64,000 nt of DNA. It comes from Megalonaias nervosa. Lineage: Eukaryota > Mollusca > Bivalvia > Unionida > Unionidae. This document shows positions 38,267 through 49,400 of the stretch, piece after piece. How positions within the stretch are numbered: the stretch's first letter is position 1; each line of letters opens with the position of its first letter. The notes under the pieces are model-generated. The model ran no database searches, was not told the origin of the DNA, and saw nothing but the letters and a program-made list of their open reading frames with translations. A program made the position numbers and the translations under genes. The stretch covers positions 36,310 to 100,309 of the forward strand of contig JAECUM010009463.1 of the NCBI GenBank assembly GCA_016617855.1, read 5' to 3'.

Positions 38267-39559
38267 TATGAATCATCGACAGGAGGATTTGAACGGATGA
38301 ATTTGGTTGCCATTGTCTCTTGGATGAATAGCGAAGTATAAATCAACAAAACAAAGACATGCTTTGTTAAAAAACATCGTATCTGAATAAAAATGGATCC
38401 TAGTAAGACGTATTACTCTTTGATTATTATATTAGTCATGACGAAATACTAATACTGAAGTAAATGTGGGTTTCATGTCGTAGAACAAGAACCAGTTAGT
38501 GCATGTGTTTCACGTATGTGATTAGTTTTTAACATGGTGATAACCTCAGGGATTCATGTAATTTTCATTAGTTTGCATTCTTCATTCGCGATTTTTCTAC
38601 TTTGCAATTTCTTATCACCCTATATACAAAATTTTGATTTAGCTACTGAAGTGAAAGCAGGAAAATGGGTGACGTACAAATGTCTTTTTTGTCAAACGCG
38701 ATCTTTTTGATAGGCTCTTACACATAGATTTATTGAAAGAAAGGAAAAGAAAATATGAAACCGATTCCCTAGTTTCCTTTTTTAGCTTTTTGATGGTAAC
38801 TTCAGTTATGTTATGCGGGCCATGAGTGTGGGAACTTCCAATAGACTAACTTTATTGTGTCATAATAAAGTTAGCAAGATGGTTCTTACGGTACACCTTT
38901 AAAACTAATTATCAATTTGCAAGTAATTCCTTTCCTAACCTGGGGATGACTCGGGCAGTCGTCTTAAATGTTTTCTTCACGATGTTCCTATTCTAGGACA
39001 TTTGTGTTAATTTCATATAAAAAACCGTGTCAAGTCAGGTTTCCATGAAACTCAATATGTGATAAACTGTCATTTAATCAGTAACGTCAGTTCATGCTCT
39101 TCTGAGATACGGGGTCAGTTTACCTTTTACTCAAATGATGACGTCAGTTTACGTTCTAATGCGATGGGACCCTCTTGAGACGGTGACCATAGTAGTCCTG
39201 AAAAAATATTGTTACTAGTAGGTTTCTATCAGATTGCAAGTAAAACGTTATGGCCAAAAATGTGTTTAAATATGTATTTTCAGAATTCAATACATCTAGG
39301 ATACATTAAACTAGCTGTGAATGCGGACTACGTAAGAATAGATTTCAGTTTGTTTTGTGAATGCAACGAGGGACATGGGTTTTGGAATGATGTCTTCCAC
39401 TGGATTCAGAATAAACTGAATACAGAAATAGTTGCTAGTGTTAGGGGGTGGTTTTATTTGGAGATACATACACACAATGGAAAAAGGATCCACCTGGATT
39501 ACATGTTTTGAAAGCTTGCTTAAAAAACACTCTAGATTGGAAAATATGAATAAGATGAA
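38267..39559. other. Nothing recognised
   Basis: AT-rich. A 100-codon frame at 39209-39511 has no recognisable domain and is not called. Confidence 0.4.
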
Positions 39560-40080
39560 TGGTTCACTACTACTCTAGGTCTTTGTAGTTATGACGGTTT
39601 TTATTAAAACGATGAATAATCCACTACTCTCTCGGTCTTGTTAATTATGACGGTTTTGATTAATACGATGAATGGCCCACTACTACTCTCAGTCTTTGTA
39701 ATTATGGTGGTTTTTATGAATATGATGAATGGTCCACTACTACTCTCAGTCTTTGTAATTATGACAGTTTTGATGAATACGATGAATGGTCCACTACTAC
39801 TCTCAGTCTTTGTAATTATGGTGGTTTTTATGAATATGATGAATGGTCCACTACTACTCTCAGTCTTTGTAATTATGACGTTTTGATGAATACGATGAAT
39901 GGTCCACTACTACTCTCAGTCTTTGTAATTATGGTGGTTTTTATGAATATGATGAATGGTCCACTACTACTCTCAGTCTTTGTAATTATGGTGGTTTTTA
40001 TGAATATGATGAATGGTCCACTACTACTCTCGGTCCTTTTTAATTGTGACGGTTTTTATGAATATGATGAATGTGCCTCA
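39560..40080 (+). repeat. 57-bp minisatellite, about nine copies
   Basis: Units contain TTTGTAATTATGGTGGTTTT and GAATGGTCCACTACTACTCT. The 57-bp period (19 codons) creates false open frames. Confidence 0.85.
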
Positions 40081-40203
40081 ACTACACCGGTTGTTATGTA
40101 TGTGTTGAATGTTCCAGAGGGTGCAAATGTAAACACGAACATTGCTCAGGTATGCACATTTTGACACGTCAATAGTCATACAGACATTTGTTGTATAAAA
40201 CAC

Positions 40204-41136
40204 TGTTACGTGTAGGCTCGTACAAAAGTAACATAAGAAAAGGGTGAAGTCAACAAGCTTTGTAAATTTAACAAAATAATTTATTTCCCTAGAAAACAAG
40301 GTAAAAATATGACATAGGACTTACAGTTTGTGAATATAATCCAAAAATTAATCCTAGAATTCAAAAATATAAGTCCCATCACTAAACAGTTCTAATTGAA
40401 TCCAAGTTCGAATCTCGATGAAGTTCCAATATGGATGGCGATGACGTCCTCTATAACAGTTTGTGTTGATGTGTCAACAGTTCCTTGTTGAGTCACCAAG
40501 AATATAATTCCGGCTTTTGAATTCCGAATAATTTAGTAAATGTCTTTGTCCAAGAATTTCATTGAAGAAGACTATTTTCCAGGGTGAATAAATTATTTTA
40601 AATACGAAATTCAACTCAAATGGCAACAACAAGAAGACCTTTCCTCCTGAAGGTATAGTTTACGACTGATGAAATCCACTAGAAAACGTCTGTTTTAACC
40701 CACGATTTTAGATCACATGATGGCTCACGTGACGGGGCTACGTGATCACTAATTTGAACAGCGCAGTAAAAAAAAAAAGCCATTTAGCACGTAGCTTAGA
40801 ATAGCCCTATCTAAACATCAGATTATCACGCTGGCAATGAATAATAAAAAAGTCTGTTTACAACATAGCTAACACGTGGGCCGAACATGACCTTGGTAAT
40901 AACCAATCATTTTCACTTAGTGTTTACAAATCTCTCAACCAAGGTGAGCTACAAATAGTAATAAAGCAACACTTTTGCGTTCTAATTAGGTCAAAACAGA
41001 AGACTGAATTAAATTTACTGGGAAAATATCAAATCCAGCAAAATATTATCCTTACAATAAAATGTAATGAAACAAAAACAAAATAAAAAGAAATTCAAAA
41101 CCAACATACAAGTAATTAAACTACATATACGTAACA
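40204..41136. mobile_element. LTR-like repeat, copy 3 (probable solo LTR) with 4-bp target duplication
   Basis: 933 bp with ends TGTTACG and CGTAACA, flanked by ACAC on both sides (40200-40203 and 41137-41140). The TG...CA ends and 4-bp duplication fit a Gypsy-type solo LTR; a short non-autonomous DNA transposon with 7-bp inverted ends is the alternative. Confidence 0.7.
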
Positions 41137-41196
41137 ACACGCATATGTATGCACAAATTACATACAAAGAATGAATAACGCAGATGCATTATGTTC

Positions 41197-41530
41197 ACAG
41201 GTATCCTAAAAAATACCCATATTGAATGCATAGGTACACTAAAACACACCTATATTGTATGCATAGGTATACTAACACTCACCCATATTGTATGCATAGG
41301 TACACTAACACACACCCATATTGTATGCATAGTTACACTAACACACCCCCATATTGTATGCATAGGTACACTAACACACACCCATATTGTATGCATAGAT
41401 ACGCTAACACACACCCATATTGTATGCATAGTTACACTAACACACACTCATATTGTATGCATAGGTACACTAACACACACCCATATTGTATGCATAGGTA
41501 CACTAAACCACACCATTATTGTATGCAAAA
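41197..41530 (+). repeat. 33-bp minisatellite, about ten copies
   Basis: Units: ACACTAACACACACCCATAT plus TGTATGCATAGGT. Open frames across it on both strands are artefacts of the 33-bp period. Confidence 0.85.
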
Positions 41531-44177
41531 CTGATTGAGAAGGGTTATACTTTACTTGATTTGTGAAAAGAAACAGCTAGGAGAGTGATTTATTTTCGAA
41601 AATAGCATATCACATCTTTTACTTCTGTTACCTAAATGTGTACTCGCGTGCATAAATCGTAAGTGAACATGTACTGGTGTACATAAAATATACCTAGACA
41701 CGTATTAGTGTACATAAAATCCTTGTAACCGAGTATAACTAGGTGAAGTATAAGGTATGAAAAAGGGAAAGAACATGCATAAGTACTAGAAAATCAACGC
41801 TGTCCTACCTGGTGCCATATGGATGCATGTAACGTTAGTAAATCACCTACTGTGCATGAAATAATATACTAACGCATTTGGTATTCCCTTGCACTTTAAT
41901 TTTGCCTGAAACGTGATAAATTGAAGGTAATCTGATATTCTAACATAATTTTGATTTTGTTGATGGGCGATTTTATTGGAACATAAATTTGATTTTATCA
42001 GGAAAATATCAAAGATAGAGGTTTTATTCTAGGTAAAAGTGACTGATATACTGACATACTCACACAGCGGTCATCCTTAGTAAGCAGCCTGTATTTTAAT
42101 TGTAGGTGAGTGACTTTAAGACGGAGAATCAGACAAAGATGGCTGAAGTGCTTTTAATTTCAAATAATACGAGAGTGTTCCTCGCCTTGTGTAAATGAAG
42201 ATAAAGACACCCGTGCAAGTAATAAGACGTACTTCTTTCATTATATAACCTTGACGTATTGAAAGCAGGGTTGCTATCAGGGCAATGAATGTAAACTAAC
42301 TATTGCAAAAAGAATACAAATGTTTCTCAGATATCTACTATGTTGAATCGTCCCTCGGATATCTACTATAAAGTGTTGAATTGCACAAGTATTAGGGTTG
42401 TATAGTTGTACGCGTTTTCTCTGTTGTTTTTTTTTTTATATATCGTAACAATTTAAACTTATAATCTGATGATGATCTATAACAAGTCATGCTTGGCTTG
42501 GTCGATAATTGTTTCGTTTTGAGACGGTCAAGCGTGTTTGACCAAGGTTCTGTGTAGGTGCTTTGATTCAAAGATTAGTCTCCATAATCTTCTCTCGTTG
42601 TCAAGAGCAATCGCAAGGAAATCTTTTCTTCAAAATTCTTATTATAACATCATTAAACCTTGGTAATTGAGGTACTACGTAGTACTTCGCTGTAAGAAGT
42701 GTTTTAGAGAAATAATTAGCTACTGTTTGATCCAAGAGTAGAATTGAAGTGATCCCTAAGATTGATTTTAAAAACCTTTATGTCCAATTTCCACATGCAA
42801 ATATTCAAAAGTCATTGAAAATTGAACTAAAGTTACCAATAAATTTCTGAAAATAACCAACATTTGCATGGATGTCTCATCAATTTAGCATCGAAACCTA
42901 TCCAAACTCTCCTGCTAGCGCCATGTTTGATTATTATTTATAGTCAAATTCACCAGCAATCACCGTTATATACTTCTGAATAACGTAAAAGCTATTACAA
43001 AAAGTCATTATAATAAAATAATCGCGGCCTCTTAATAACAATCTGGTATAAAATAGATCGCTTGATTAGGAAAACATCGACTTCAAATATCAGAGTTCTA
43101 ATAAAAATTATACATCTGTTTATAAGAACCTATTCTTAGCACACGTGACTAGTTTAGCAAACTCCTTAATTTTTTTCCAAACTGTCTAGCTTCCTTTCAA
43201 AATGATTGAGAAATATATATTTTAAACTTCTCCTTGCTATTTAAATCTCCAGTGCTACAGATGTGAGCCATACATCATCACTCTCCTTAAGTTTCCTGTG
43301 TAATAGATATAAATCACACATCGTCTTGTTCTTTGAGTTTCCAGTGGCACATATCTGAGCCACACATTAGCGTGCTCATGAAATATCCAGTACCACATAT
43401 ACATGCCACGTGTTATCTTTGATTTGGTGCTCTAGCTTTGAGTTCGGTGTGTGGCTCAAGGGCAGTTTTCGATTAAACGAGGTCTGGAATTCCTCTATGT
43501 CAATGAATAGCAAATTGGTCAAAGCACAAACCTCGAGCTTGAGAGAATCAAAGTTTGAGAGCTGGTAACATACTGTGTGAAAGTGATTCTTTCTACGTTC
43601 ATTTTTAGTACATGTTCTGCCAGCTTGTAGTCAGTGATTTGATGGGGAAACTGGAGAAAATTACACCAACACTGCATTTACCTTCTTATGCACATGTCAA
43701 TGTCAACTAAACACAGGAGAAAATTACACCAAAATTCATTTACCTTCTTACACACATGCCAATGCGTGACTGAAAACTGGAGAAAATTACACCAGCATTG
43801 CATTTACCTTCTTATGCATGTCAATGCATGACTGAAGAATCGCGAAGCAACTATGCTACCAAATTTCTTTTGAGCTATCTGTTGATGGTCGAAGATTTCT
43901 CTGGACACAACTTCAATCTTCACATGACAAAGCAAATCTAAAAAGACATCTGGACATAGGTAATACGGACACTGAACACTAAAGCCTGATTGAAGTGGCC
44001 ACCTAGTAGTTTGAAAGATCTATAGAGTGCTACACTAATTTGGTTTAAATGACTAGAGTAAATGTAGGTGTTGATAAGTAAATATGGGTGTTGATAATGG
44101 GGTTGCTTAGCCGTGTTTTCCTTTAAGGTTTATTATACGGTAGAAACAAAATAAATCTGCTAATTATAAGCTGTACG
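41531..44177. other. 2.6 kb without recognised genes, left flank of element B
   Basis: AT-rich. Diverged repeats of about 60 bp occur at 43245-43410 (CACATATCTGAGCCACACAT) and three copies around GGAGAAAATTACACCA at 43650-43815. No coding signal and no remnant of the genes found in fragment C. Confidence 0.5.
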
Positions 44178-44560
44178 AGTAGTAGAATGAAAGGCCGATT
44201 CTAGCCCAAAGTCCTCTTTCGCCCCCTCCCCACTCTCAGAACAAATATAAATTACTCTATCAGAGACCCTAAAATTCCTACCCCAAACGATTTACAAAAA
44301 ACCAAAAGGCCGATTCTAGCCCAAATATATTTTGAGATTAAATGAGTCTTTTTTTCATCAGAATGAAAGGCTGATTCTAGCTCAAATATATTTTGAGATT
44401 AAATGAGTCCATCTGCAGTCGCTGAACTTTCAAGGGAGAGATAGGTAAAATGTGTCACGTGATTCTCGAGAACATTCCAAATCACTGGAATAAAGCCGTT
44501 CAATTTTCTCATATTCATTGCGGGATGACTTTCAAGAAGAGGAGAATCAGGTAAGTGACA
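44178..44560 (+). repeat. Left terminal inverted repeat of element B
   Basis: Matches the reverse complement of 58171-58673: shared blocks include GGCCGATTCTAGCCC-like ends, CAAATATATTTTGAGATTAA, and the inner block GTCACGTGATTCTCGAGAAC. It has two copies of a 62-bp subrepeat where the right repeat has four. In Polintons these ends act as replication origins for protein-primed synthesis. Confidence 0.9.
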
Positions 44561-44563
44561 TAT

Positions 44564-45016
44564 TTATATTTCATCACCAATGATTAATGTTTCAACTATT
44601 GCCATTAGAAATATTTCATTATCGTGATGATAGAGACTAAACTTTATTTTACCGCTCACACGCCGACGAGATTCTAACAAATCTTTTATTTGCGGTTTGT
44701 TAAGAGGATATTTTTTGTTGATAAAATATATTTTTGACCGATCGAGATCAATTGTAAGTTTAGTATATTTTTGTTGGCTAATCGGACTGTGAAAATTTTT
44801 AAATTCCTCTAGCAACTTTTGATACAATTGTTCGAGATAATTGAAATACTCGCTGTCATCAGATCTGATGAGTGAAAGTTTTAGCTTGCCATGTGTTCCA
44901 CTAAAGCATATGCCTGATGTTTCGTTATTAATTTCAACTGTCAATTGTTTGCCATCAATCATTATATATTTGATTTTGTTACTGTAGCTATTTGTCACTG
45001 TTAAATTTTCAAACAT
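44564..45016 (-). CDS. Unrecognised 150-residue protein at the left end of element B
   Basis: Intact ATG frame between the terminal repeat and polB, on the polB strand, 24 bases after its stop. Mixed alpha/beta-looking sequence: KQLTVEINNETSGICF, LKLSLIRSDD, then a helical KLLEEFKNF segment and repeated beta-type stretches to the end. No signal peptide, membrane segment or known domain seen. The position beside the terminus is often taken by lineage-specific accessory genes. Function unknown. Confidence 0.6.
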   Translation of the reverse strand: MFENLTVTNSYSNKIKYIMIDGKQLTVEINNETSGICFSGTHGKLKLSLIRSDDSEYFNYLEQLYQKLLEEFKNFHSPISQQKYTKLTIDLDRSKIYFINKKYPLNKPQIKDLLESRRRVSGKIKFSLYHHDNEIFLMAIVETLIIGDEI

Positions 45017-45040
45017 TATTTCTTAAGTTTAGATAAAATT

Positions 45041-47739
45041 TTAGTTTGCAAAGATAATGTCAAGTATAGATCTATCATCATGACAATAGCCAAGTGCAAG
45101 TGTATCTACCCCGTTTTCGCAATAACGTTTGTCATCAAAATTACATAATCCACGTTTGATAATGACATCTGTTTCGAGCTTATGATGTTTCGATCGAATT
45201 ACCATAGCTCTCATAAAACTAACACCACCACGAGCGCCATCAGCGCCGAGTGCATACTTGTAATCATCAAATTTCATAAATTTTTTAACAAAATCACGAG
45301 GCAGACCTTTTGCTTTTTTCGTTATTTTATTATTGTCTAACAATACGGCATACATTTTGCTTCTTAATCCGATAAAGTATTTGATAGCGCTCGAGTTCAT
45401 TTCATCTTTGAACTTACCAATAACTTTTTTATTTATGTCGTTATGAAATTTACTGTCACGTGGGTAATCGGAAAGATCAAACAGATATCTATTATCATAC
45501 ATATCCTGATAGACGTCCTCGCATTCAATTTCATATACGAGTGAATCAGTATCAGTAAACAATAATCTACTGGCTGGCCATTGATTTTTAACAAAATTAT
45601 AATGAAAATCATACATCAGCCACTTTGATAAATCTAACACTGAAGCTCCAACGTATATCGGCTTGTTTAGTTTTAGATTTGTTTTTCTTCTTTGTATCGC
45701 AACAAGATTCTCATTAAAAATTTTCATGCTCACAAAATCATCGTCTGACACAAGTTTGTTTCTGCGATGGATATCATTAACTAGTTCGATATTTACGCGT
45801 TTCCTAATATTCTCCATCGTCTTACCAAAAACGGAATTGTTCATCAGTTTGAAAAAGTTTTTCTCAAAATCAGATTTTGCCACAGCTCTTCTCGAAGTGT
45901 TCGAGTTAATGTAACCTCTCATCCAAGGTGATTGATTAAATTTTAGTACGCGATGAACTTTTCTCAACACGAGACCAGCATCAACTGCTTGCTTTAAAAC
46001 TTTGTAATGCAAAACATAATTACGTTTATGAAACAAATTTGGTACTAATTTCTTTACCGTAGAATGTTGTCTTGGTGATGCTAATGATTGTTGTTCTTTT
46101 GATAATAAACTATAATCTATGACCATCGATTCTGCGCAGAAAGGATAATCGTTATGCAGTTTGTGTAGCGAAGTTGGATAATCGAGATCAACTTCAACGA
46201 AGTACGAAACATCGTCGGGTATCTTTTTTTCTGTCTCTGATAGAAATTGATCAACCGAGATCCAATGAAATCCACCAAAAGGCATTGGTTCGGCCATAGA
46301 ATAACCGTATAAGTTATTATTAAATTACACTGGTCATGAGCCGCTCCACGGTACTGTCCGGTCAAATGACAATGGTCACGTACTTTTTTGTTATCGTCAA
46401 AAGATTTTTCACAAATATGACAAATTTCCGCTTTCTCATGATCAAATTCTTGTTGAGGTGTCAATTTTATCATCGGAGTTACTCTTTTCAAACGATTAAA
46501 TATATGATCAACTTCGTTAATCAAATGCTTTAGAAGCCAGACAGCTGGATTTTTACCACGATAGAGTTGGATTGGTTTAGATAATCTCGAATCAGCGCAA
46601 CAAACTATCTTGTACGCTACTCCGCACGGAACATGATTTTGAGTTTTCCTTGTACTCGATTGGTTAGGATCATTTTCTACGCCAAGTACAGGTTGAAGTA
46701 AACACTCAAAATCAGCGTATATGACGAAAGGAATTTTTAGTTTATGATTATGATGGACAAACTGTAACACGCTATTTTCTTTGGACGGCATTGTTACTCG
46801 TTGTACGTCACTACAGTACTGCAAATGCTTTTGTAATTTTTCATGGTCATTACAACCGTGTAAGCAGCGATAACAAAAGAACGTTTTCTTTTTTCGTTTA
46901 TTATACTGTCCACCAACTAGTCCGTTAAAATTTTTAATCCAAACGTAATGACTTTTATAAAAAAGTAAATTGATAGTCGATTGTGAAGCTTTTTCTGAAA
47001 TATATCTCGGATAGACGTTTTCTTTTTCATCTAATCCGAAAACGTTAATCGAAACATTATTTTGCTTTTCAAATTTTGGTATTTGATTTTCTGCCACTGG
47101 AAAGTCAATACCATCACAATTTAATCTTGACACGTGACTAATATACTTCTCAACACGATCAGCATGTTTTTCTGCTGGAAATAGCGCAGAAAGAACAGCC
47201 CATTGGAAACATTTTCTATCAACATTTTTTACGTTTATACAGCATTTTTTATTTTTTATTTTTGGTGGCAGGTCGATATACGAACTACCGCGTAATGCGT
47301 CATATTTCATCGTGTGAAACAAAATTTCCTTAATCATTTCAAACTTCCAACCCGAACCTAATTCGGTAAATTCTTCTATTTTTTTCCAAATTTCTTGATG
47401 TATTTCATTAGATAATGACAAAATATCACTACCAAGTAAAACACGTCTAGATTTGGCGTTGATGTAAGGGTCCGTAGTTTCCGTGTCAGTCGATTTTTCC
47501 GTCACAAGTAGTTTTGAAAATATAACGTGATATTGCACTAATATTCTTAGACCCTTATGTTTTTCAAGCTCATGTTTTACAGTCGTCTGTAGCAAATGAA
47601 AGAGATTTGTTGCAGTAAAATTTACCAAAACATTTTGATTATCAAACTGATAACTATTATCAAAACCTGCAAAAGCAGTAGCTATTTTAACAGGTTCTCC
47701 AATAAGTCTCTTCTTGGCTATATCACGCAATTTCAACAT
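45041..47739 (-). pseudogene. polB: Protein-primed DNA polymerase B with central deletion
   Basis: The N-terminal frame (ATG 47739 to about 46319) shows family landmarks: DRKCFQWAVLSALFP, FFCYRCLHGCNDHEKLQKH (zinc finger), the Exo I motif FVIYADFECL and CHICEKSF...VRDHCHLTGQYRG. Immediately after the conserved HDQCNL phrase the sequence jumps to the NNLYGYSMAEPMPFGGF phrase in another frame (about 46318 onward). In intact relatives roughly 250-300 residues separate these points, carrying Exo II/III and the motif A aspartate before NNLYG. The C-terminal frame keeps motif B (NNSVFGKTMEN), motif C (FTDTDSLVY) and the thumb region, to 45041. The combined loss should abolish synthesis and proofreading. 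Upstream lies a 68-80-bp divergent spacer to the HNH gene. Confidence 0.9.
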
Positions 47740-47819
47740 CGCTATACTATAGTCTAAAATCTAATTGATAATTTACCGGCGCTAGAAAACAATTAGAGAT
47801 AAAAAAAGTGTATAGTATA

Positions 47820-48629
47820 ATGACAGTAAATCTGACGAGCGCACGTGAGCAAGAGGTGTATTACATTCACCTAAAGTACAACCTATACGCTGGAAATGCA
47901 CTTGGTTCGGTTATTAACATCGAAACTAGAATACCTGTTGGCAGATTAACGTCAGCGGGTTATACGATTAGTGTAAAGGGAGATAATACTGAGAGAATTA
48001 CGATGTTTAGAAAAGATTTTATTTACACGTTGTTCTGCGATGATATTCCAGAGGGACAGCGTGTATATCATTGTAACGGGTCAGTCACTGATGATAATAT
48101 TGAAAATTTGTCCTTACAAGACGAGTTTCAGCCGCACCAGGTCCTTGATTTATACGAGACTAACGATCGCGGTATTATAAGAAACAGGAAAACTAAAAAA
48201 GTTATTGGTACCATGAACAATATGGGATATCTCATAATAAAAGTTAGAGGAACATCGACAGATTTTGTTAACTATTTATCACATCGTTTTGTTTACGAGG
48301 TATTCAACGGATCTATACCCGAAGGTTTTGTTATTAATCACATTAACGGTATAAAAACTGATAATCGATTGGAAAATCTAGAATTAGTTACCCAGCAGGA
48401 AAATGTGAGAAAAGGACGAGGTGGTAGTATTAATTTTAGATGTCCAGCAAAACCTGTTATTTCGTTAAACCTCGAAACAGAAGATGAGATCAAATTTAAA
48501 TCGATTACAGCCGCGGCAAATTATTATAAGATAAATCCTAGGTCAATAAAATTTGTTGCCGACGGAACAACAAGATCAACTTTTTCAAACAAATATAATG
48601 CTAGTATTATTTTTAGATATGATGATTAA
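47820..48629 (+). CDS. HNH homing-type endonuclease with two HNH-like repeats
   Basis: ATG 47820 (frame open from 47808). The 269-residue protein has a degenerate HNH unit in the first half (FIYTLFCDDIPEGQRVYHCN, then DDNIENLSL) and a canonical HNH_3-type unit in the second (HRFVYEVFNGSIPEG, INHINGIKTDNRLENLELVT) with the expected His/Asn residues. A NUMOD-like DNA-binding tail follows (SITAAANYYKINPRSIKFVA). HNH genes of this type spread as homing endonucleases and are common passengers in Polintons and large DNA viruses. It is transcribed away from polB. Its 3' end overlaps the convergent 48613 gene by 17 bases. A broken relative lies at 63211. Confidence 0.82.
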   Translation: MTVNLTSAREQEVYYIHLKYNLYAGNALGSVINIETRIPVGRLTSAGYTISVKGDNTERITMFRKDFIYTLFCDDIPEGQRVYHCNGSVTDDNIENLSLQDEFQPHQVLDLYETNDRGIIRNRKTKKVIGTMNNMGYLIIKVRGTSTDFVNYLSHRFVYEVFNGSIPEGFVINHINGIKTDNRLENLELVTQQENVRKGRGGSINFRCPAKPVISLNLETEDEIKFKSITAAANYYKINPRSIKFVADGTTRSTFSNKYNASIIFRYDD

Positions 48630-48893
48630 TAATATTTTGTAATTCGGTTTTAGTCAAGCAGTGATGAGCAAATGCTATGATATCATCGCAATCAAATTTT
48701 AGCGTCGTTATTGTATTTTCACTGATTTTTTTTTTTCTGCTTTTGTTAGTAATATTTTGTGAGAATCACCTTGCATTACAATAACATCAACAGAATATGT
48801 ACTATAACCCGACAAGCATTTTCTTACCGCTTCGGTTAGTTCGTTGTAGTTTAACACCTTAACTTTTTGATGATATTTTACCTCGTCAGTCAT
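48613..48893 (-). pseudogene. Small hypothetical protein, frame shifts by -1 at an A11 run
   Basis: Starts at ATG 48893 (the longer frame from 48956 overlaps the divergent gene). About 55 codons in, at an A11 run (T11 at 48726-48736 on the + strand), the frame closes after three codons; a clearly protein-like continuation, including FDCDDIIAFAHHCLTKTELQ, lies in the -1 frame and ends at 48613-48615. Both halves are low in stops and similar in composition, so they belong to one gene of about 93 codons. Function not recognised. The shift has the same sign and setting as the PLA2/integrase shift. Confidence 0.55.
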
Positions 48894-48929
48894 CTTATAA
48901 TAACAAATTAGACAAAAGTATATTATAAT

Positions 48930-49400
48930 ATGAACTTGATGAAACGACTCGCTCAACTATCCAGCGACAGTGTCAGCGATAAAGTCGCCACAATCTCTAA
49001 CTATATGATAGACAAATCTGTTGGTTATAGCGAAGATGATATTTTGTATAACAACGAATCTGATGATGGTGAAATAGTCACTGTTGCTGACAGATCCAAT
49101 TACAGCAGACCAACCACTGGAAAATATAATGTCAAGTATCACATTGCAAAAAAAATTTTAAAATTTAATTTTACCGTTGACGAACAGCAAATATTTTGGC
49201 AGCTAATCAGACCTTTCTTAAATATCAATATTTCAGGACGACAGAAAAATATCAAATTCGATTTCATATTTGTCAAAATTTTTAATCTAATGACGATCTC
49301 TGACGATCGCAGACAATATCTAATATCGCTATGTAAACCAGTACGATGTAAATATGTCAAACAAAAGTATGAGGAAATTTATAATAACATCATATCGTAA
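48930..49400 (+). CDS. Unrecognised 156-residue protein
   Basis: ATG 48930 follows TATATTATAAT directly. Intact frame on the + strand, divergent from the 48613 gene and convergent with the integrase (11-base overlap at their ends). N-terminus with acidic, disordered-looking stretch (NNESDDGEIVTVADRS), C-terminus basic and aromatic (FWQLIRPFLNINISGRQK, LISLCKPVRCKYVKQKYEE). No known domain recognised; could be a nucleic-acid-binding or regulatory protein judging only by charge. Real gene status is supported by length, start context and tight packing. Confidence 0.6.
   Translation: MNLMKRLAQLSSDSVSDKVATISNYMIDKSVGYSEDDILYNNESDDGEIVTVADRSNYSRPTTGKYNVKYHIAKKILKFNFTVDEQQIFWQLIRPFLNINISGRQKNIKFDFIFVKIFNLMTISDDRRQYLISLCKPVRCKYVKQKYEEIYNNIIS

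Noticed and set aside
39638..40164. Membrane-protein-like open frames
   Set aside because: Translation of a 57-bp minisatellite; every unit encodes the same 19 residues.
41191..41538. Overlapping open frames on both strands
   Set aside because: Product of a 33-bp minisatellite; several frames are open at once, which argues against coding.
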